A DNA stretch of 64,000 nt from Pachyseris speciosa. Lineage: Eukaryota; Cnidaria; Anthozoa; Scleractinia; Pachyseridae. The stretch spans positions 1,326,001-1,390,000 of the forward strand of contig JAEMWC010000031.1 of assembly GCA_016490735.1 (NCBI GenBank). The letters run 5' to 3'. Shown here in pieces: positions 53,385-63,403 of the stretch; within the stretch, counting starts at the first letter, position 1, and every line of letters begins with the position of its first letter. The translations under genes and the position numbers were made by a program. Under the pieces are notes generated by a model. That model saw only the letters and a list, made by a program, of their open reading frames with translations. It had not been told where the DNA came from and searched no databases.

Positions 53385-53999
53385 ATTTTGAAAAGGACCA
53401 AGTAATGACTGTTTAAGCTGATGCTTCGGTTGCCTTTGCCGTGGTGAAACAGATTTTGAACAATGTAAATAACGCTCAGGTTTCGATGATGGGATCCTTT
53501 TGTAAACAGGTTCACGATCCGATTATCACTTCCGGCTTCAATCATTTGGTCGTCGATGACAGTCAAGTTGCGGATGTTGACATCCAAATATGAATCATTC
53601 TCTAGAGAAGGCGGAATCCCCTTGACGAATTCGATTGTCGGTATCACCATCAATAACTGGGTGTAAGCGGGGTGGCCACTGTGAAAAACACCAGACGATT
53701 CTCTTCGGCGGCTGATCGATCACGGTTTGAGCTTGTTGTAACAGTGATTGCACCCAGAACGTTTTTCCCGAGCCAGTCAACCCTGCAACCATGCAGGTAA
53801 ATGAATGAACCATTTGAAACCGCTGACACTTTTCTTGAGACATCGGTATAACTGGAACGAAATCGGAATAACTGTGTTTACTGTTCATGTGTCTCTGCAT
53901 ACTATCTTTTCTGAAAAAAAACCTTTTGACAAACAGGACAAGGCCAACTCATGTCAACTGAATCGAAGCTTAACATCAACTGACCAAATGAGTAATGTT

Positions 54000-54305
54000 T
54001 CACAATTATATAGGCTTTAGCCACCACAACTGTATTGTTTTCCACCGCCACCACAACAACCACCACCACCACCACAACTCTATTGTTTTCCACCGCCACC
54101 ACCACAATTCTATTATTTTGCACCGCCACCGCCACCATTCTATTTTCTTGCAACGCCACCACCACCACCACAATTCTATTGTTTTCCACCACCACCACCA
54201 CAATTCTATTGTTTTCCACCGCCACCACCACAATTCTATTGTTTTCCACTACCACCACCACAATTCTATTGTTTTCCACCACCACCACCACAATTCTATT
54301 GTTCT
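54000..54305. repeat. Minisatellite of 24-27-base (CCACCACCACAATTCTATTGTTTT) units
   Basis: About ten units, each a run of CCA triplets plus 'caattctattgtttt'. Open in several frames on both strands (His-rich, Thr-rich or Val-rich), as expected of a repeat whose unit is a multiple of three. Sits between the two divergent gene blocks of Polinton 2, where larger genes would be expected. Confidence 0.85.
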
Positions 54306-54404
54306 ACCACTATACTGAAATCGATATAAAGCCGCATACAAGAGAAACTATGTCATTCGAGTTTGGGAAAGTCTTGCTTACACTTCATTTTCGTCAGAGT
54401 AGAA

Positions 54405-54830
54405 ATGAAGAAACTTTACATTCCGAATAACAAGTTGTTTGAAGACTATTATTTAAACCAAGCTAAGCAAAAAGGAGGTAATTTACCGGCTTTCCACGGA
54501 TCCCGATTTCAGCAGGCATATGGTTTAGGTTCCATATTTAAAGGTCTGTTTCGCTGGGCGATGCCTCATTTACAACAAAGTGCTAAGGTACTCGGCAAAA
54601 AGGCATAACAAACAGGTGCTCATGTCGATCAAGATGTTCTGGCTGGAGATCATGTTAACACAGCGCTTGCAAAGCGTAGTAGAGAAGCTATTGGTGATCT
54701 AGTATCTCAGGCTGGGAGTGGTCAGAGGTCTATAAAAAGAAAAGCGCAGTTTCGTGGTTTACCTCCAGGGAAGAAACGTAAAACAGTTGTGTTGGAACAA
54801 GACCAAGACGACTTTGAACTTTGGTCGTAA
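54405..54830 (+). pseudogene. Polinton-2 pX-like basic protein, one in-frame stop
   Basis: MKKLYIPNNKLFEDYYLNQA, GSRFQQAYGLGSIFKGLFRW and a hydrophobic/basic middle. TAA at 54606-54608, then the same frame continues QTGAHVDQDVLAGDHVN and a nuclear-localisation-like KRKAQFRGLPPGKKRKT to DDFELWS. It resembles the small DNA-binding/pX-type virion proteins of Polintons ('GsgL..fqG.ryQrGyGfGslfkgl.r...P.l'). A single stop breaks it. Confidence 0.7.
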
Positions 54831-54883
54831 ATTTAGCTAGGTTTTCTATAAAATACTACCGCCTACTATCCTTAATTCATTCT

Positions 54884-55216
54884 ATGACCATGTCTCGAGT
54901 AGTAAAGAACAATCGCGGTTTCCTTGAACTCTTAACTTGTTGCCCTGAACATCAGCGTCAGTTTCTCCTAGAGACAGCCACTCCACAACAGATGTACGCA
55001 GTAGTGCAAATTATTTATAATGTGCTTCGTGGAAATATTCCAGTCTCTGAAGAAGATAAGCGTAAAGTGATTCCATTCAAGGATGCCATTCTTAATCTCG
55101 CTGAGCCAAGTATTCCTTACAAGACAAAGAAGCAAACCCTTGTTCAAAAGGGTGGAGGCTTTATTCAAGATTTGTTGATACCAGTTGTACCTGGCTTGGG
55201 GCCCCTAATGTTATAA
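54884..55216 (+). CDS. Polinton-2 conserved protein of unknown function (110 aa)
   Basis: Intact frame: MTMSRVVKNNRGFLELLTCC, then ATPQQMYAVVQIIYNVLRGN and QTLVQKGGGFIQDLLIPVVP. I recognise the pattern '...l..l..c....r..ll..a....i.ai.e...N...g.vpl....k..l......l..l......ks++.ll.q.GGF+..Ll' as common in cnidarian Polintons; its role is not known to me. It starts 54 bases after the pX-like gene. Confidence 0.6.
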   Translation: MTMSRVVKNNRGFLELLTCCPEHQRQFLLETATPQQMYAVVQIIYNVLRGNIPVSEEDKRKVIPFKDAILNLAEPSIPYKTKKQTLVQKGGGFIQDLLIPVVPGLGPLML

Positions 55217-55278
55217 AATCCGCGAACTACTCTGTAGTGTGTTCAGTTGGTTCTTGTTGTTAGCGAGTGCTGGTCAAT

Positions 55279-55416
55279 ATGAAGAGAAACGTCGACTGGG
55301 ATAAAGAGGACGAGAGTGATTATGATGACACTAACACCAGTGATGAGGAAAGTGATGAAGAAGAACCTCGAATTAAAGATGTTTTAGAAGGACTTTCCCA
55401 AGCCGTTTCCAGATAA
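55279..55416 (+). CDS. Polinton-2 small acidic protein (45 aa)
   Basis: MKRNVDWDKEDESDYDDTNT then an Asp/Glu-rich stretch and IKDVLEGLSQAVSR. Too short for certainty; the position in a same-strand block supports it. Unrecognised. Confidence 0.4.
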   Translation: MKRNVDWDKEDESDYDDTNTSDEESDEEEPRIKDVLEGLSQAVSR

Positions 55417-55439
55417 CAGGCCTCCGATTTATACACAGC

Positions 55440-55925
55440 ATGGCGGCTTCCAAGGATATCTTGTTTTGGACACCTCGTGGACAGTTACTTTGAAACCAGC
55501 GAATAAAACCAGTGACCAACATCTCAGAGCTGGTTGAATATGTGTTACTCCCTTATAACGACGATGTTGCCAAACCCCGCGCCCTCAAAACATTTATAGA
55601 CGGGTTGGCAGAGTTAGGAATTAATAAACGTTTGATAAAGAATAAGACAATTTTGGCTGAGCTGATGAAAAAAGAACGAGCCTATCGAGATAAAGACGGT
55701 GAGGGCAGTGGTGATGAAGAAATGGTTTCCGAAAGCAGTGATGTTGAAGATGGCAGAGAAACCGATTTGGTACATGAAGGAAATTCAGACGTTGAATGTT
55801 CTGAAGAGAGCGCAAGTCCAGAGATTTTGCGTCAAGGAAAAGGCTCTTGCTACCATTGTAACGGAGAAAACATCTACCAAACCGCAGTAGTGAAATGCCC
55901 AAGATGCCACTGGCATGATGGTTAA
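55440..55925 (+). pseudogene. Polinton-2 conserved protein with C-terminal zinc ribbon, one in-frame stop
   Basis: From ATG at 55440: MAASKDILFWTPRGQLL, then TGA (55491-55493). The same frame continues VTNISELVEYVLLPYNDDVA and KTFIDGLAELGINKRLIKNK, an acidic linker and GSCYHCNGENI..KCPRCHW (two CxxC pairs). Similar proteins occur in other cnidarian Polintons. Function unknown. Confidence 0.55.
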
Positions 55926-56178
55926 AAGATTTGTCCCGATTTGCGCATACAAAATTCCTGTTGATCGTAAACACTCGACGGATGGATTTATTTGCTGCGC
56001 TGATTGTCACGCTGTGAAACACATTGATTCAGAAACTTTTAAGAAGAGTCGTTATCCACCAATCGAAGATGAAGACGATTGCTTTTTTCTCCACACGAAG
56101 TTTAAGAGGATAACTGACGTTTATTCATTTCAAATCACTTTCTGTATTGTTTTTGTATTCGCTGAGAAAAAGCAATAA
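55915..56178 (+). CDS. Polinton-2 Cys-containing small protein, possible continuation of the preceding gene
   Basis: Open for 87 codons, overlapping the previous stop: MMVKRFVPICAYKIPVDRKH and CCADCHAVKHIDSETFKKSR. It may be the frameshifted C-terminal end of the preceding zinc-ribbon gene rather than a separate protein. Confidence 0.35.
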   Translation: MMVKRFVPICAYKIPVDRKHSTDGFICCADCHAVKHIDSETFKKSRYPPIEDEDDCFFLHTKFKRITDVYSFQITFCIVFVFAEKKQ

Positions 56179-56351
56179 AGTTTTTTTGTCTCTCAAGAAA
56201 CGTGTAATTCATTTAATTGATCCCTCAGAACTCTTATTGTTGTTATTTCAGTGCCAGTGGTTTCAAGGGTGTCCCATGGGCTTCTTCTCTTGAGTTGGTA
56301 TGCAAATATGGGGCAGTTTGGATCATTTGCATATTGCGTGACGGAGCGGAA

Positions 56352-56770
56352 AACAAGATTGACGCTACCAACGAAAAGCGCGTTTTTTATTTTGGAAATA
56401 TAGAGTTCTCAATAAACCAATCAGGGTTAAAGGCGCCCGGGAAAGTCTAGGCAAATCTTTTGTTGCCATCGTATTAGAGTGACGCTCATTAGTATGCCTA
56501 TCCCTTTTTAGTATGCAGGAACGCACTTTTACCTGGGCAGTTTGAATATTAATGATTTAACTGGGCTACTAGGCCAAACTAGGCATCAACTAGGCCAAAA
56601 AAGGGATAATTCCAATGAACATAGTGCGTGAGGGTACACGCGTGGAGTTAAGGTAATGGAACACGCGTGTGGCTGTCTATTCATGACGTCATCGAAGTTA
56701 ATGTATTCCACAGCAATTTAATGAGAACCCACAGCAAAAAAACGGCCTAAACGGTTCCTACTATACTACT
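56352..56770 (-). repeat. Polinton-2 right terminal inverted repeat
   Basis: Reverse complement of the left repeat with only scattered differences. Confidence 0.9.
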
Positions 56771-57042
56771 TGTAGCAGCTTTGCCCTTTCCCAGAATTTT
56801 TTTTCTGAATACATGGTAGGTGAAATAGTACCAATATTTATACTGCTGCTAAAACTTTGGCTTGAAAATCTACCTTGGTTAACGAGATTTCTCTATTCAC
56901 GCGAGCAGCCTTCCAGTAAAGGCCTATTTCGCCTCTTACTACAACTTGTTGAACATGCGCAATCAAGCAAAGTACTACATTTCTAAAAGATTCTACCCGA
57001 GGAGGGAGAAGACCTGGCTACGTGTTGAAGTTGTGTACTCAC

Positions 57043-57136
57043 TTGTAGTAAAGAAAGCCAATCAGGAGGCCAATAACCAGAGTCAGTAGTATCAAGGTCA
57101 AAAACCACAAGTAATTGAACTCTTCTTTTGGTTTCT
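57043..57136 (-). CDS. Receptor guanylate cyclase exon: transmembrane segment
   Basis: Encodes EKPKEEFNY, then a single hydrophobic helix (LWFLTLILLTLVIGLLIGFL) and YYK. This is the only strongly hydrophobic coding segment in the gene. Acceptor ...caaccaacag, donor gtgagt. Both phases agree with the flanking exons (G|AG = E upstream, AA|A = K downstream). An alternative acceptor at 57159 would break the upstream phase. Confidence 0.85.
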
Positions 57137-57139
57137 CTG

Positions 57140-57745
57140 TTGGTTGCAAAGCATTAGATCTAAATTTTGGTAAATACTGGCATTATAAAAACAAAGGATT
57201 GAGAACGCCATAGAGCGTGGGGGAGCCTTTCAAACGTTTAGGGCTGAGAGGGTTAAGAAATGGGGGTCATACAGTCCTTTGGCCTAAATCAGCACTGAGA
57301 ACTGAAAAAAGTGGCCGAATAATTTGTATTTGTCATCAAGCATTAGAAATAATCTGTTTGTTCATTTCTCACCAACGAAAATCATATCGGTTTTCCGACA
57401 TTCAAGACGGCTTCTCACACTGAACAAAAATAGGAGTGCGTTGCTTTCTGCTATATCATGGTCTCTTTTTCGAGTAATTCGATGTAAGCAAAAATAAGAA
57501 CAAAGTTGTTTGCGGCTGTTTAGGGGAAATTCTAATTGAAGTGTTTACCCGAAAATATAAACGGGATTTTTAAGGGGTTCGCTTACGGGAGGTGTTCGCT
57601 TATGAGAGTGGTCGCCCAGAGAGAGTCAATAGTTTACTCATTTCACCTTCTAAGATACACCTTCATTTAAAATTTTTCACAGTGATTTTCGAGTTTAGCT
57701 GTGATGTTTTAAATAAATCCTTCTTTTCACGGGAATGAAAATATA
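57140..57745. other. Cyclase intron between the membrane exon and the gypsy element, no gene recognised
   Basis: No supported feature on either strand. Confidence 0.4.
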
Positions 57746-57750
57746 GAAAG

Positions 57751-57908
57751 TGTAGTATTTGTGTGTTTAGCTCTACCCTCCCCGCCCCCCGTGTTGTAGG
57801 ACGGAGCATGCGTACTGGAGATGATGATTACGAAGTTTGTAATGGCGTGGTTTTTAGTCTGTGGTTAAATCCGAATCATCCGTTGGTTAAATCCGAGAAA
57901 ACACTACA
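57751..57908 (+). repeat. Gypsy 5' LTR (158 bp)
   Basis: Directly followed by 'ttttggcgacgaggacgg', a primer-binding-site-like text common in animal gypsy elements. Differs from the 3' LTR mainly by an 8-base indel near 'gatgatgatta'. Confidence 0.9.
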
Positions 57909-57981
57909 TTTTGGCGACGAGGACGGTTGTTGGTAGATTTTTGTTCGAGATGACAAGTAGATTTGTAAGCGATACACCTGG

Positions 57982-59094
57982 ATAAGGCCGTTTGACTGTT
58001 CAGAAACTGCTGGCATTTCCACACGCTGGGAAAGATGGCTACGAGCTTTTGAACTGTTTGCAACGGGAAAAGGAGTCACAAATGCTGACCAGAAGAAAGC
58101 TTTACTGTTACATACTGCCGGATTAGATGTTCAAGATATTTATTTCACGTTGAACGAGGAAGAAGGATCAGATAGCTACCAACAAGCGACAGCGACTCTG
58201 AATAAATACTTCAAACCACAAGCGAATGTTCCGTATGAAAGGCTTTGTTTTCGTCAGACGAGTCAACTGGCCAGCGAAACCGTCGAACAGTTTGTGACCA
58301 GATTGAGACAAATAGCCCAAACTGAATTTGGAGACGCTACTGCTGTGGATGAGCAAATTCGTAATCAAGTGATTAGCAAGTGTTTGTCACACGAACTTCG
58401 TCGCAAGTTACTCCAGAAAGGTCCAGCCTTGACACTGCAACAATTAAGAGAAATTGCCCGTGCCATGGAAGAATCAGAGAAGCAGGCCCGTGCGATTGAA
58501 GGAGCAAGTAGTGAGGTGAAGGGCTCCAAGGTGAACAGTGTGAGTGGGAAGACGAATTATAATTACAAAGGAGCTCTGTGCACATGGAATGTCAAATGTT
58601 TCTGTTGTGGAAATGTGGGACATAAAGCTAACGATTACCGTTGCCCAGCGAGGGGAAAGCAGTGTAAAAAGTGTAATGGGACAGGACATTTTCAAATTGT
58701 GTGTAAAACAAAGATGAGACAAAACAGTGGCCGAGGAGATGGAGGACCACGTAGACCTGACGTTAGAAGAAGGGGCGGTGCACATCACCATGTAAGGCAA
58801 GTAGAAGCTGAAGATAAGCAGAGTGATGACTGCGAATATGCATTTGGCATATCAGGCGATTCAAATGTTTCAAGTGATGGAAAAATCTCTCTGATAGTTG
58901 GAGGTTTGTCTTTGCCAGTGATCATTGATTCTGGTGCTAGTTGTAATGTTGTAGGTCGTGATGTGTGGGAATATCTGAAAGCAAATAACGTTAAGTTTAT
59001 GTCAAGGAAGGCTTCGAAGAAGTTCTTTTCATATGATAGTAATAAGCCATTACAAGTTGCAGGCGTGTTTACTGCAGAGGTGTCTGTTGGATAG
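57982..59094 (+). pseudogene. Gypsy Gag and protease
   Basis: Open from about 57982 (no ATG until 58150). Gag core text includes RWERWLRAFELFATGKGV and QLASETVEQFVTRLRQIAQT. Two zinc knuckles: CFCCGNVGHKANDYRC and CKKCNGTGHFQIVC (the first with altered spacing). Aspartic protease: LPVIIDSGASCNVVGRDVW. Closes with a stop at 59094 before the reverse transcriptase. Confidence 0.85.
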
Positions 59095-59309
59095 AGAGTG
59101 TTAAGTGGGGTCGAATTTGTTGTCATTGAAAATGAGGGACACGCCCTTCTGGGGCGAGAAACTGCCATTGCCTTAAAAGTTTGAAGTTGGGACCTCAAAT
59201 CAACTCACTAGGGGTATCTAAAGATGGAGTGAAAGGGGAACTCAGTGTTTTTGAAAAGTTTCCGGGATGCTGAGAAGGTATTGGCAAGCTGAAGGATTTT
59301 CAGCTAAGT

Positions 59310-60056
59310 ATGCCAATTGATTCAGAGGTTCAGCCCATAGCACAACCAATTAGGCGAGTTCCATACCACCTTCGTGATAAGCTGAGTGACAAGCTGGATG
59401 AGCTTGTTGAACTAGATATTATTGAGAAAGTGAGTGGACCAAGCTCATGGGTATCGCCAGTGGTAGTAGTGCCAAAGTCCTCGGGCGACATCCGTTTGTG
59501 TGTGGATATGCAACAAGCCAACAGGGCAGTAAAACGAGAACGTTACCCAATACCCACCATCGATGAAATTTTACAAGATTTGAATCAGAGCAAGTTCTTC
59601 AGCTAGTTGGACCTCAACTCTGCCTATCATCAGATAGAACTGTCACCTGAATCAAGAGATATCACTACATTTGGCACACATAAAGGACTGTACCGGTACA
59701 AACGACTTATGTTCGGTATAAGTTGTGCCCCTGAGATGTATCAGAAGGTACTCCACCAGGTCCTGCAAGATTGTGATGGTGTCCATAACATCCTTGATGA
59801 TGTGATAGTACATGCACCCCCTGAGGAGGAACACGACAGGAGATTTGAGAGTGTAGTCCAAGTATTGAGCAGCAAGGGGTTGACACTGAACCGCGATAAG
59901 TGTCAATTTAAGATGTCCCATCCGGAGTTCATGGGTCATGTGTTGTCGGCACGTGGAATTGGTCCAACAGATGTTAAAGTAAAGGCTGTCATTGATGCCT
60001 GTGAACCGAAGAATGCCGCTGGGACTGGTCAATTTTACTGCACGTTATATTCCTGA
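59310..60056 (+). pseudogene. Gypsy reverse transcriptase, in-frame stop and truncated
   Basis: MPIDSEVQPIAQPIRRVPYH, SSWVSPVVVVPKSSGDIRLC, a TAG at 59604-59606, then LDLNSAYHQIELSPESRDIT and the active-site region HNILDDVIVHAPP (YxDD altered to ILDD). After VIDACEPKNAAG the frame fails near 60020 and the RNase H domain is absent. Confidence 0.88.
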
Positions 60057-60092
60057 CCTGGTAACGAAATCTCTGAGAGATGGCTTCTCAGA

Positions 60093-61623
60093 ATGCAACC
60101 CTACAGATTTACAGTTACATACATTCCAGGTCCAAAGAATATTGCAGATTCTTTGTCACGCCTCCTGCGTCCAATGCCCCTGCCAGGAGACAACGACCAA
60201 ACAGAAGAGTATGTGAAGTGGGTAGCCCAACCATCAACACCTGTTGCCTTGACAACTCGCGAAATTGACAGAGCATCAGAGCATGACCCTGAGCTGAAAA
60301 GTGTACGAGAATGTCTCTTGAATGGGAAGTGGCATGCCATACAATTCAAGACGTATCTGCCTGTGCGAGGTGAATTAAGTGCGATTGGAAAGCTTGTTCT
60401 TCGTGGACCCCGAATTGTGGTACCAAAGCAACTTCGGGCACATGGGGGTCATCCTGGTATTGTGGCAATGAAGCAACGTTTGCGAACCAAAGTGTGGTGG
60501 CCTGGCATCGACAAAGACGTCAGCAGTGCTTGTAAGTCCTGTCATGGCTGTCAGTTTCTCAACCATCTAAACCTGAGCCGATGGCACGTACAGAGTTGCC
60601 TTCCGCACCGTGGCAACATCTAGCATCCGATTTATTGGGTCCACTCCCTTCCGGCGATTATGTTTTTGTCGTAGTGGACTATTACAGCCGATTCTTTGAG
60701 ATGGAATTCACCAAATCTACTACCTCTGAGAAGATTGTACCAATGCTGTTAAGAATGTTCGTTACCCATGGCCTTCCTTTGTCCTTAAAGACCGACAATG
60801 GACCGCAGTTTGTCAGTGAACATTTCAAGAAGTACTTGGAGGAGAACGGAATTGAACACAGGCCACAGGCAAATGGTGAGATCGAAAGACAGAACCGCAC
60901 TGCAGTATCCTTAAAGGGCTACGTATTGCCCAAGCAGAGGGCGGCAACTGGAAATCAGAGATGGACAATTTCTTAATGATGTATCGTAGTACACCACATT
61001 CTACTACTGGGGCTAGTCCAGCGGAGTTGTTGTTGGGCAGACGCATCAGGACCAAACTACCCCGCCTTGAGGAGTTTACCATTGACGATGAACTCAGAGA
61101 TCGAGACAGTGAGAGAAAGGAGAAAGGGAAGATGTATGCAGACTGCAAACGAAATGCACATGTAAGTGAGATTCAAGAAGGCAATAAAGTGCTACTGAGA
61201 CAGGAGAAAGAAAACAAACTGTCAACGCCTTACAGACAGTCTTTCTTTACAGTTGTCCAGAAGAATGGCAATAGTGTTCTTGTTGAGGCTGGTGGTTTAC
61301 AATACCACCGAATTCTAACCCATGTGAAAAAGTATCTCGAGCGAGATGATGATGTATTCCCAGCCACCAGTAGGTCGTCATCAGAAACGACAGAGGTTCA
61401 GAGAGCAACACAAAGCTCATCAAGCCAAGAGTTTAGAGAACCTGTAAGCACTCCTGGGACAGCAAGTGAAGACAACCCAGCGGAATACAAACCATCAGGT
61501 GATACTTCTATGGGGCAAAGTGATTCTACCACCTCACGTCCCTCAAGACTCAAGAGACTGCCCTCTAGGTTTCAAGACTATGTTTTAGGCTGTGTTCAGT
61601 TCGCCCCGGAGTGTGACTTTTAA
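60093..61623 (+). pseudogene. Gypsy integrase, frameshifted
   Basis: First frame: YIPGPKNIADSLSRL (remnant of the RNase H end), then the zinc-binding HPGIVAMKQRLRTKVWWPGI with CKSCHGC. Second frame (60581-60976): DLLGPLPSGDYVFVVVDYYS, LKTDNGPQFVSEHF and NGEIERQNRT, giving the D,D,E triad. Third frame (60961-61623): STTGASPAELLLGRRIRTKL and a C-terminal tail. Two frameshifts. Confidence 0.88.
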
Positions 61624-61829
61624 ACCTGGATGTGAACTGGAACTTTGAACTGAACTTGAACCGTTGTTGTTGTGTTAAAGTTCTACTAAAACCACTTTGA
61701 AGTGTTCGAACAGTGTTAGTACTTCTGTGAGACATTGAAAGACATTTGCATGCGTATAAAGTTGGTTAGGTTTCCTTTTCTTTTTTTTATTGCCTTTTAA
61801 CTCGACGAGTCATTCGAAGAAGGGAGGAA

Positions 61830-61995
61830 TGTAGTATTTGTGTGTTTAGCTCTACCCTCCCCAGCCCCCGTGTTGTAGGACGGAGCATGCGTACTGGAGA
61901 TGATGATTAAAGTTGCACGAGGTTTGTAATGGTGTGGTTTTTAGTCTGTGGTTAAATCCGAATCATCCGTTGGTTAAATCCGAGAAAACACTACA
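61830..61995 (+). repeat. Gypsy 3' LTR (166 bp)
   Basis: Preceded by a polypurine tract 'gaagaagggaggaa' (61816-61829). The LTR is only 10-15 bases from the cyclase splice donor at 62010. Confidence 0.9.
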
Positions 61996-62009
61996 GAAAG
62001 CAATAGAAC

Positions 62010-62243
62010 CTGTTGAATTGACACACTTTTCTCCACGAAATCCGCATTTCGGCTCATCAAGGGGCACAGTTGTTGATCCACCTGGCCAAACTGTAAACAC
62101 GTCGTACGTTTTCACACTCTCGTTACGAGGTTTCGTTTGATCAATCTCCACTATGGCTTTCCAATCGCCACGTTGTCTGTTACTGAAAACAAACACTGGC
62201 ACACGGTTACCTTGGCTGTTGATGGCCACATCACCAGACACAC
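62010..62243 (-). CDS. Receptor guanylate cyclase exon: extracellular domain, part 3
   Basis: Encodes VSGDVAINSQGNRVPVFVFS, a charged stretch and VFTVWPGG..VPLDEPKCGFRGEKC, as in the end of natriuretic peptide receptor ectodomains (G.tGdv.id.nGdr..dy). Acceptor ccttccag. The probable donor is ACAG|GTTCTA at 62010/62009. The 3' LTR of a gypsy element ends only about 10 bases into the following intron. The phase (1) fits the membrane-segment exon. Confidence 0.85.
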
Positions 62244-62822
62244 CTGGAAGGATATGACATGAAACAGTAAATTGAAGTATATCGAGTTACATCACAGTGC
62301 GCTGAACCTTGAGTTGAATAATACGCTATTACTATCATTGCCATTATAATTATTAATGTTGGACATGTTTTGCTATGATTTCTCTTCATATGAAATATTG
62401 GGCCTCTTTGTTTACTATGTGTTTCCCATCCCTTTGAAGACATATTATGCCATATTAACGTCTGAGCATCGTCGGGGTCATTTCTCAGGAGTAGCGTGTG
62501 ATGGTGTGTGTGTGGGAGGGGGGGGGGGGGGGGGTTGGTGAAGTATGATAAGAGGGATAACAGAAGCAAATGACGTAGAACCTCCAATACGGATAGAACC
62601 TGAGCAGAAAAAAGGAATGTAATAACCAAGAAGTATATCTAAACTCAGTTATCCTCCTTATTCCACTCTTTCTTCCACTCCATGCCTGCAGGAATCTCGC
62701 TGATCAACAATCAAACACTTGGCGACAGTTTTTAAACCCAAAGACGTCAAAAATAAATCTTCTCATCTCGATTTGTCTGACTACTGGAAACCCCTCCTTG
62801 GATCCTTGTCTTTCTTAATTAC
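62244..62822. other. Cyclase intron with a G-rich run, no gene recognised
   Basis: Contains 'gtgtgtgtgggagg' followed by a long G run at 62517-62535 and AT-rich sequence. No coding evidence. Confidence 0.4.
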
Positions 62823-62964
62823 CTTTGAAAAGCACTTCGGTTATGGTTAGATTTGAAATGACTGACAAGCCATCAGACTTATTTCCCCCGCGGCTAACAG
62901 AACGGTTTAGACCAACAGCGTACAGTCTTACAGCGTCGTGAAGATATGCAGAAAATTGAAAGGT
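62823..62964 (-). CDS. Receptor guanylate cyclase exon: extracellular domain, part 2
   Basis: Acceptor ttccag, donor gtaatt. It encodes TFQFSAYLHDAVRLYAVGLN followed by a glycine/asparagine stretch and SNLTITEVLFK. The 'Y.HDAV.LYA.GLN' text is characteristic of the membrane-proximal half of the ligand-binding domain. The exon leaves one base (G) that completes a glycine codon with the next exon (FKG-VSGDV). Confidence 0.85.
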
Positions 62965-63403
62965 CTGGAACAAAAGAAAACGCTTTTTACAATAACGTAA
63001 CTATCACTTAAAAAGAATCGAAAAGTAATTAACGATGGAATAGTGTTCTAATCTTTCCTAATTCAATCAGTTATCAAGTGCTTTTTTTCGGTTTATAACT
63101 ACAGTGTACTCGTTCAAACTGTACTCAAGAACAAAAAACTTAAAACATAGCGAAGACCTCATTTAAACTTATTAACTCCCAGGGAAGTCCGTTCAAATCA
63201 TATTCAGATGTAAGAAAATCCACCCGCTTGCGCACTGTGTGTAGTAAGTATATTTCTTTTCACCTTAAAGCGAAGCAATACATAAAAAATGTCAAGTTAT
63301 TGTCTTAAAAACACTCATCGGCGCCACCGTACGGGAAAAAGTATAGACCGGAAAATCGAGGTTCGACTTTATAGGGTTTCTGAAAGTTAAATTAAGTACT
63401 TAC

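Larger units (their letters stand above)
50600..53952 (-). pseudogene. Polinton-2 packaging ATPase with N-terminal C2H2 finger, split by a LINE
   Basis: From ATG at 53952: MSWPCPVCQKVFFQ, then (after a T-run frameshift) MQRHMNSKHSYSDFVPVIPM, forming one C2H2 finger. Walker A is GLTGSGKTF; Walker B lies in LTVIDDQMIEAGSDNRIVNL, and SVIYIVQNLFHHGKG follows. The frame breaks at about 53385 inside LVLFK and resumes at about 51255 with NPRDKLHILTLAEQMYPRQT, ending near 50600 inside the terminal repeat. It is the A32-type packaging ATPase; another frameshift lies near 53640. Confidence 0.85.
50279..56770. mobile_element. Polinton-like element 2, 6.5 kb, deleted
   Basis: Begins AGTAGTATAGTAGGGACC and ends GGTTCCTACTATACTACT. 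It is flanked by a perfect 6-bp duplication TGTAGC (50273-50278 and 56771-56776). Terminal repeats of about 420 bases. It contains the packaging ATPase (interrupted by a LINE), a pX-like protein and three or four other small proteins, but no recognisable capsid, protease, polymerase or integrase. At about a third of the usual length it is a non-autonomous deletion derivative. It sits in a cyclase intron. Confidence 0.88.
57751..61995 (+). mobile_element. Ty3/gypsy LTR retrotransposon, 4.2 kb, target duplication GAAAG
   Basis: 5' LTR 57751-57908 and 3' LTR 61830-61995 both start TGTAGTATTTGTG and end AACACTACA. GAAAG flanks both sides (57746-57750, 61996-62000). Internal order: Gag with zinc knuckles, protease, reverse transcriptase, (RNase H missing), integrase. 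This is the Ty3/gypsy order. Stops and a deletion make it inactive. It sits in a cyclase intron in antisense orientation to the gene. Confidence 0.92.

Noticed and set aside
54000..54305. Regularly spaced repeats resembling a CRISPR array
   Set aside because: Units are contiguous CCA-rich minisatellite copies with no unique spacers, in a eukaryotic genome.
57159..57159. Alternative acceptor for the membrane-segment exon
   Set aside because: It would put the upstream exon junction out of frame; the acceptor at 57137 keeps phase.
57876..58079. Minus-strand ORF over the gypsy leader
   Set aside because: Antisense of Gag start and LTR.
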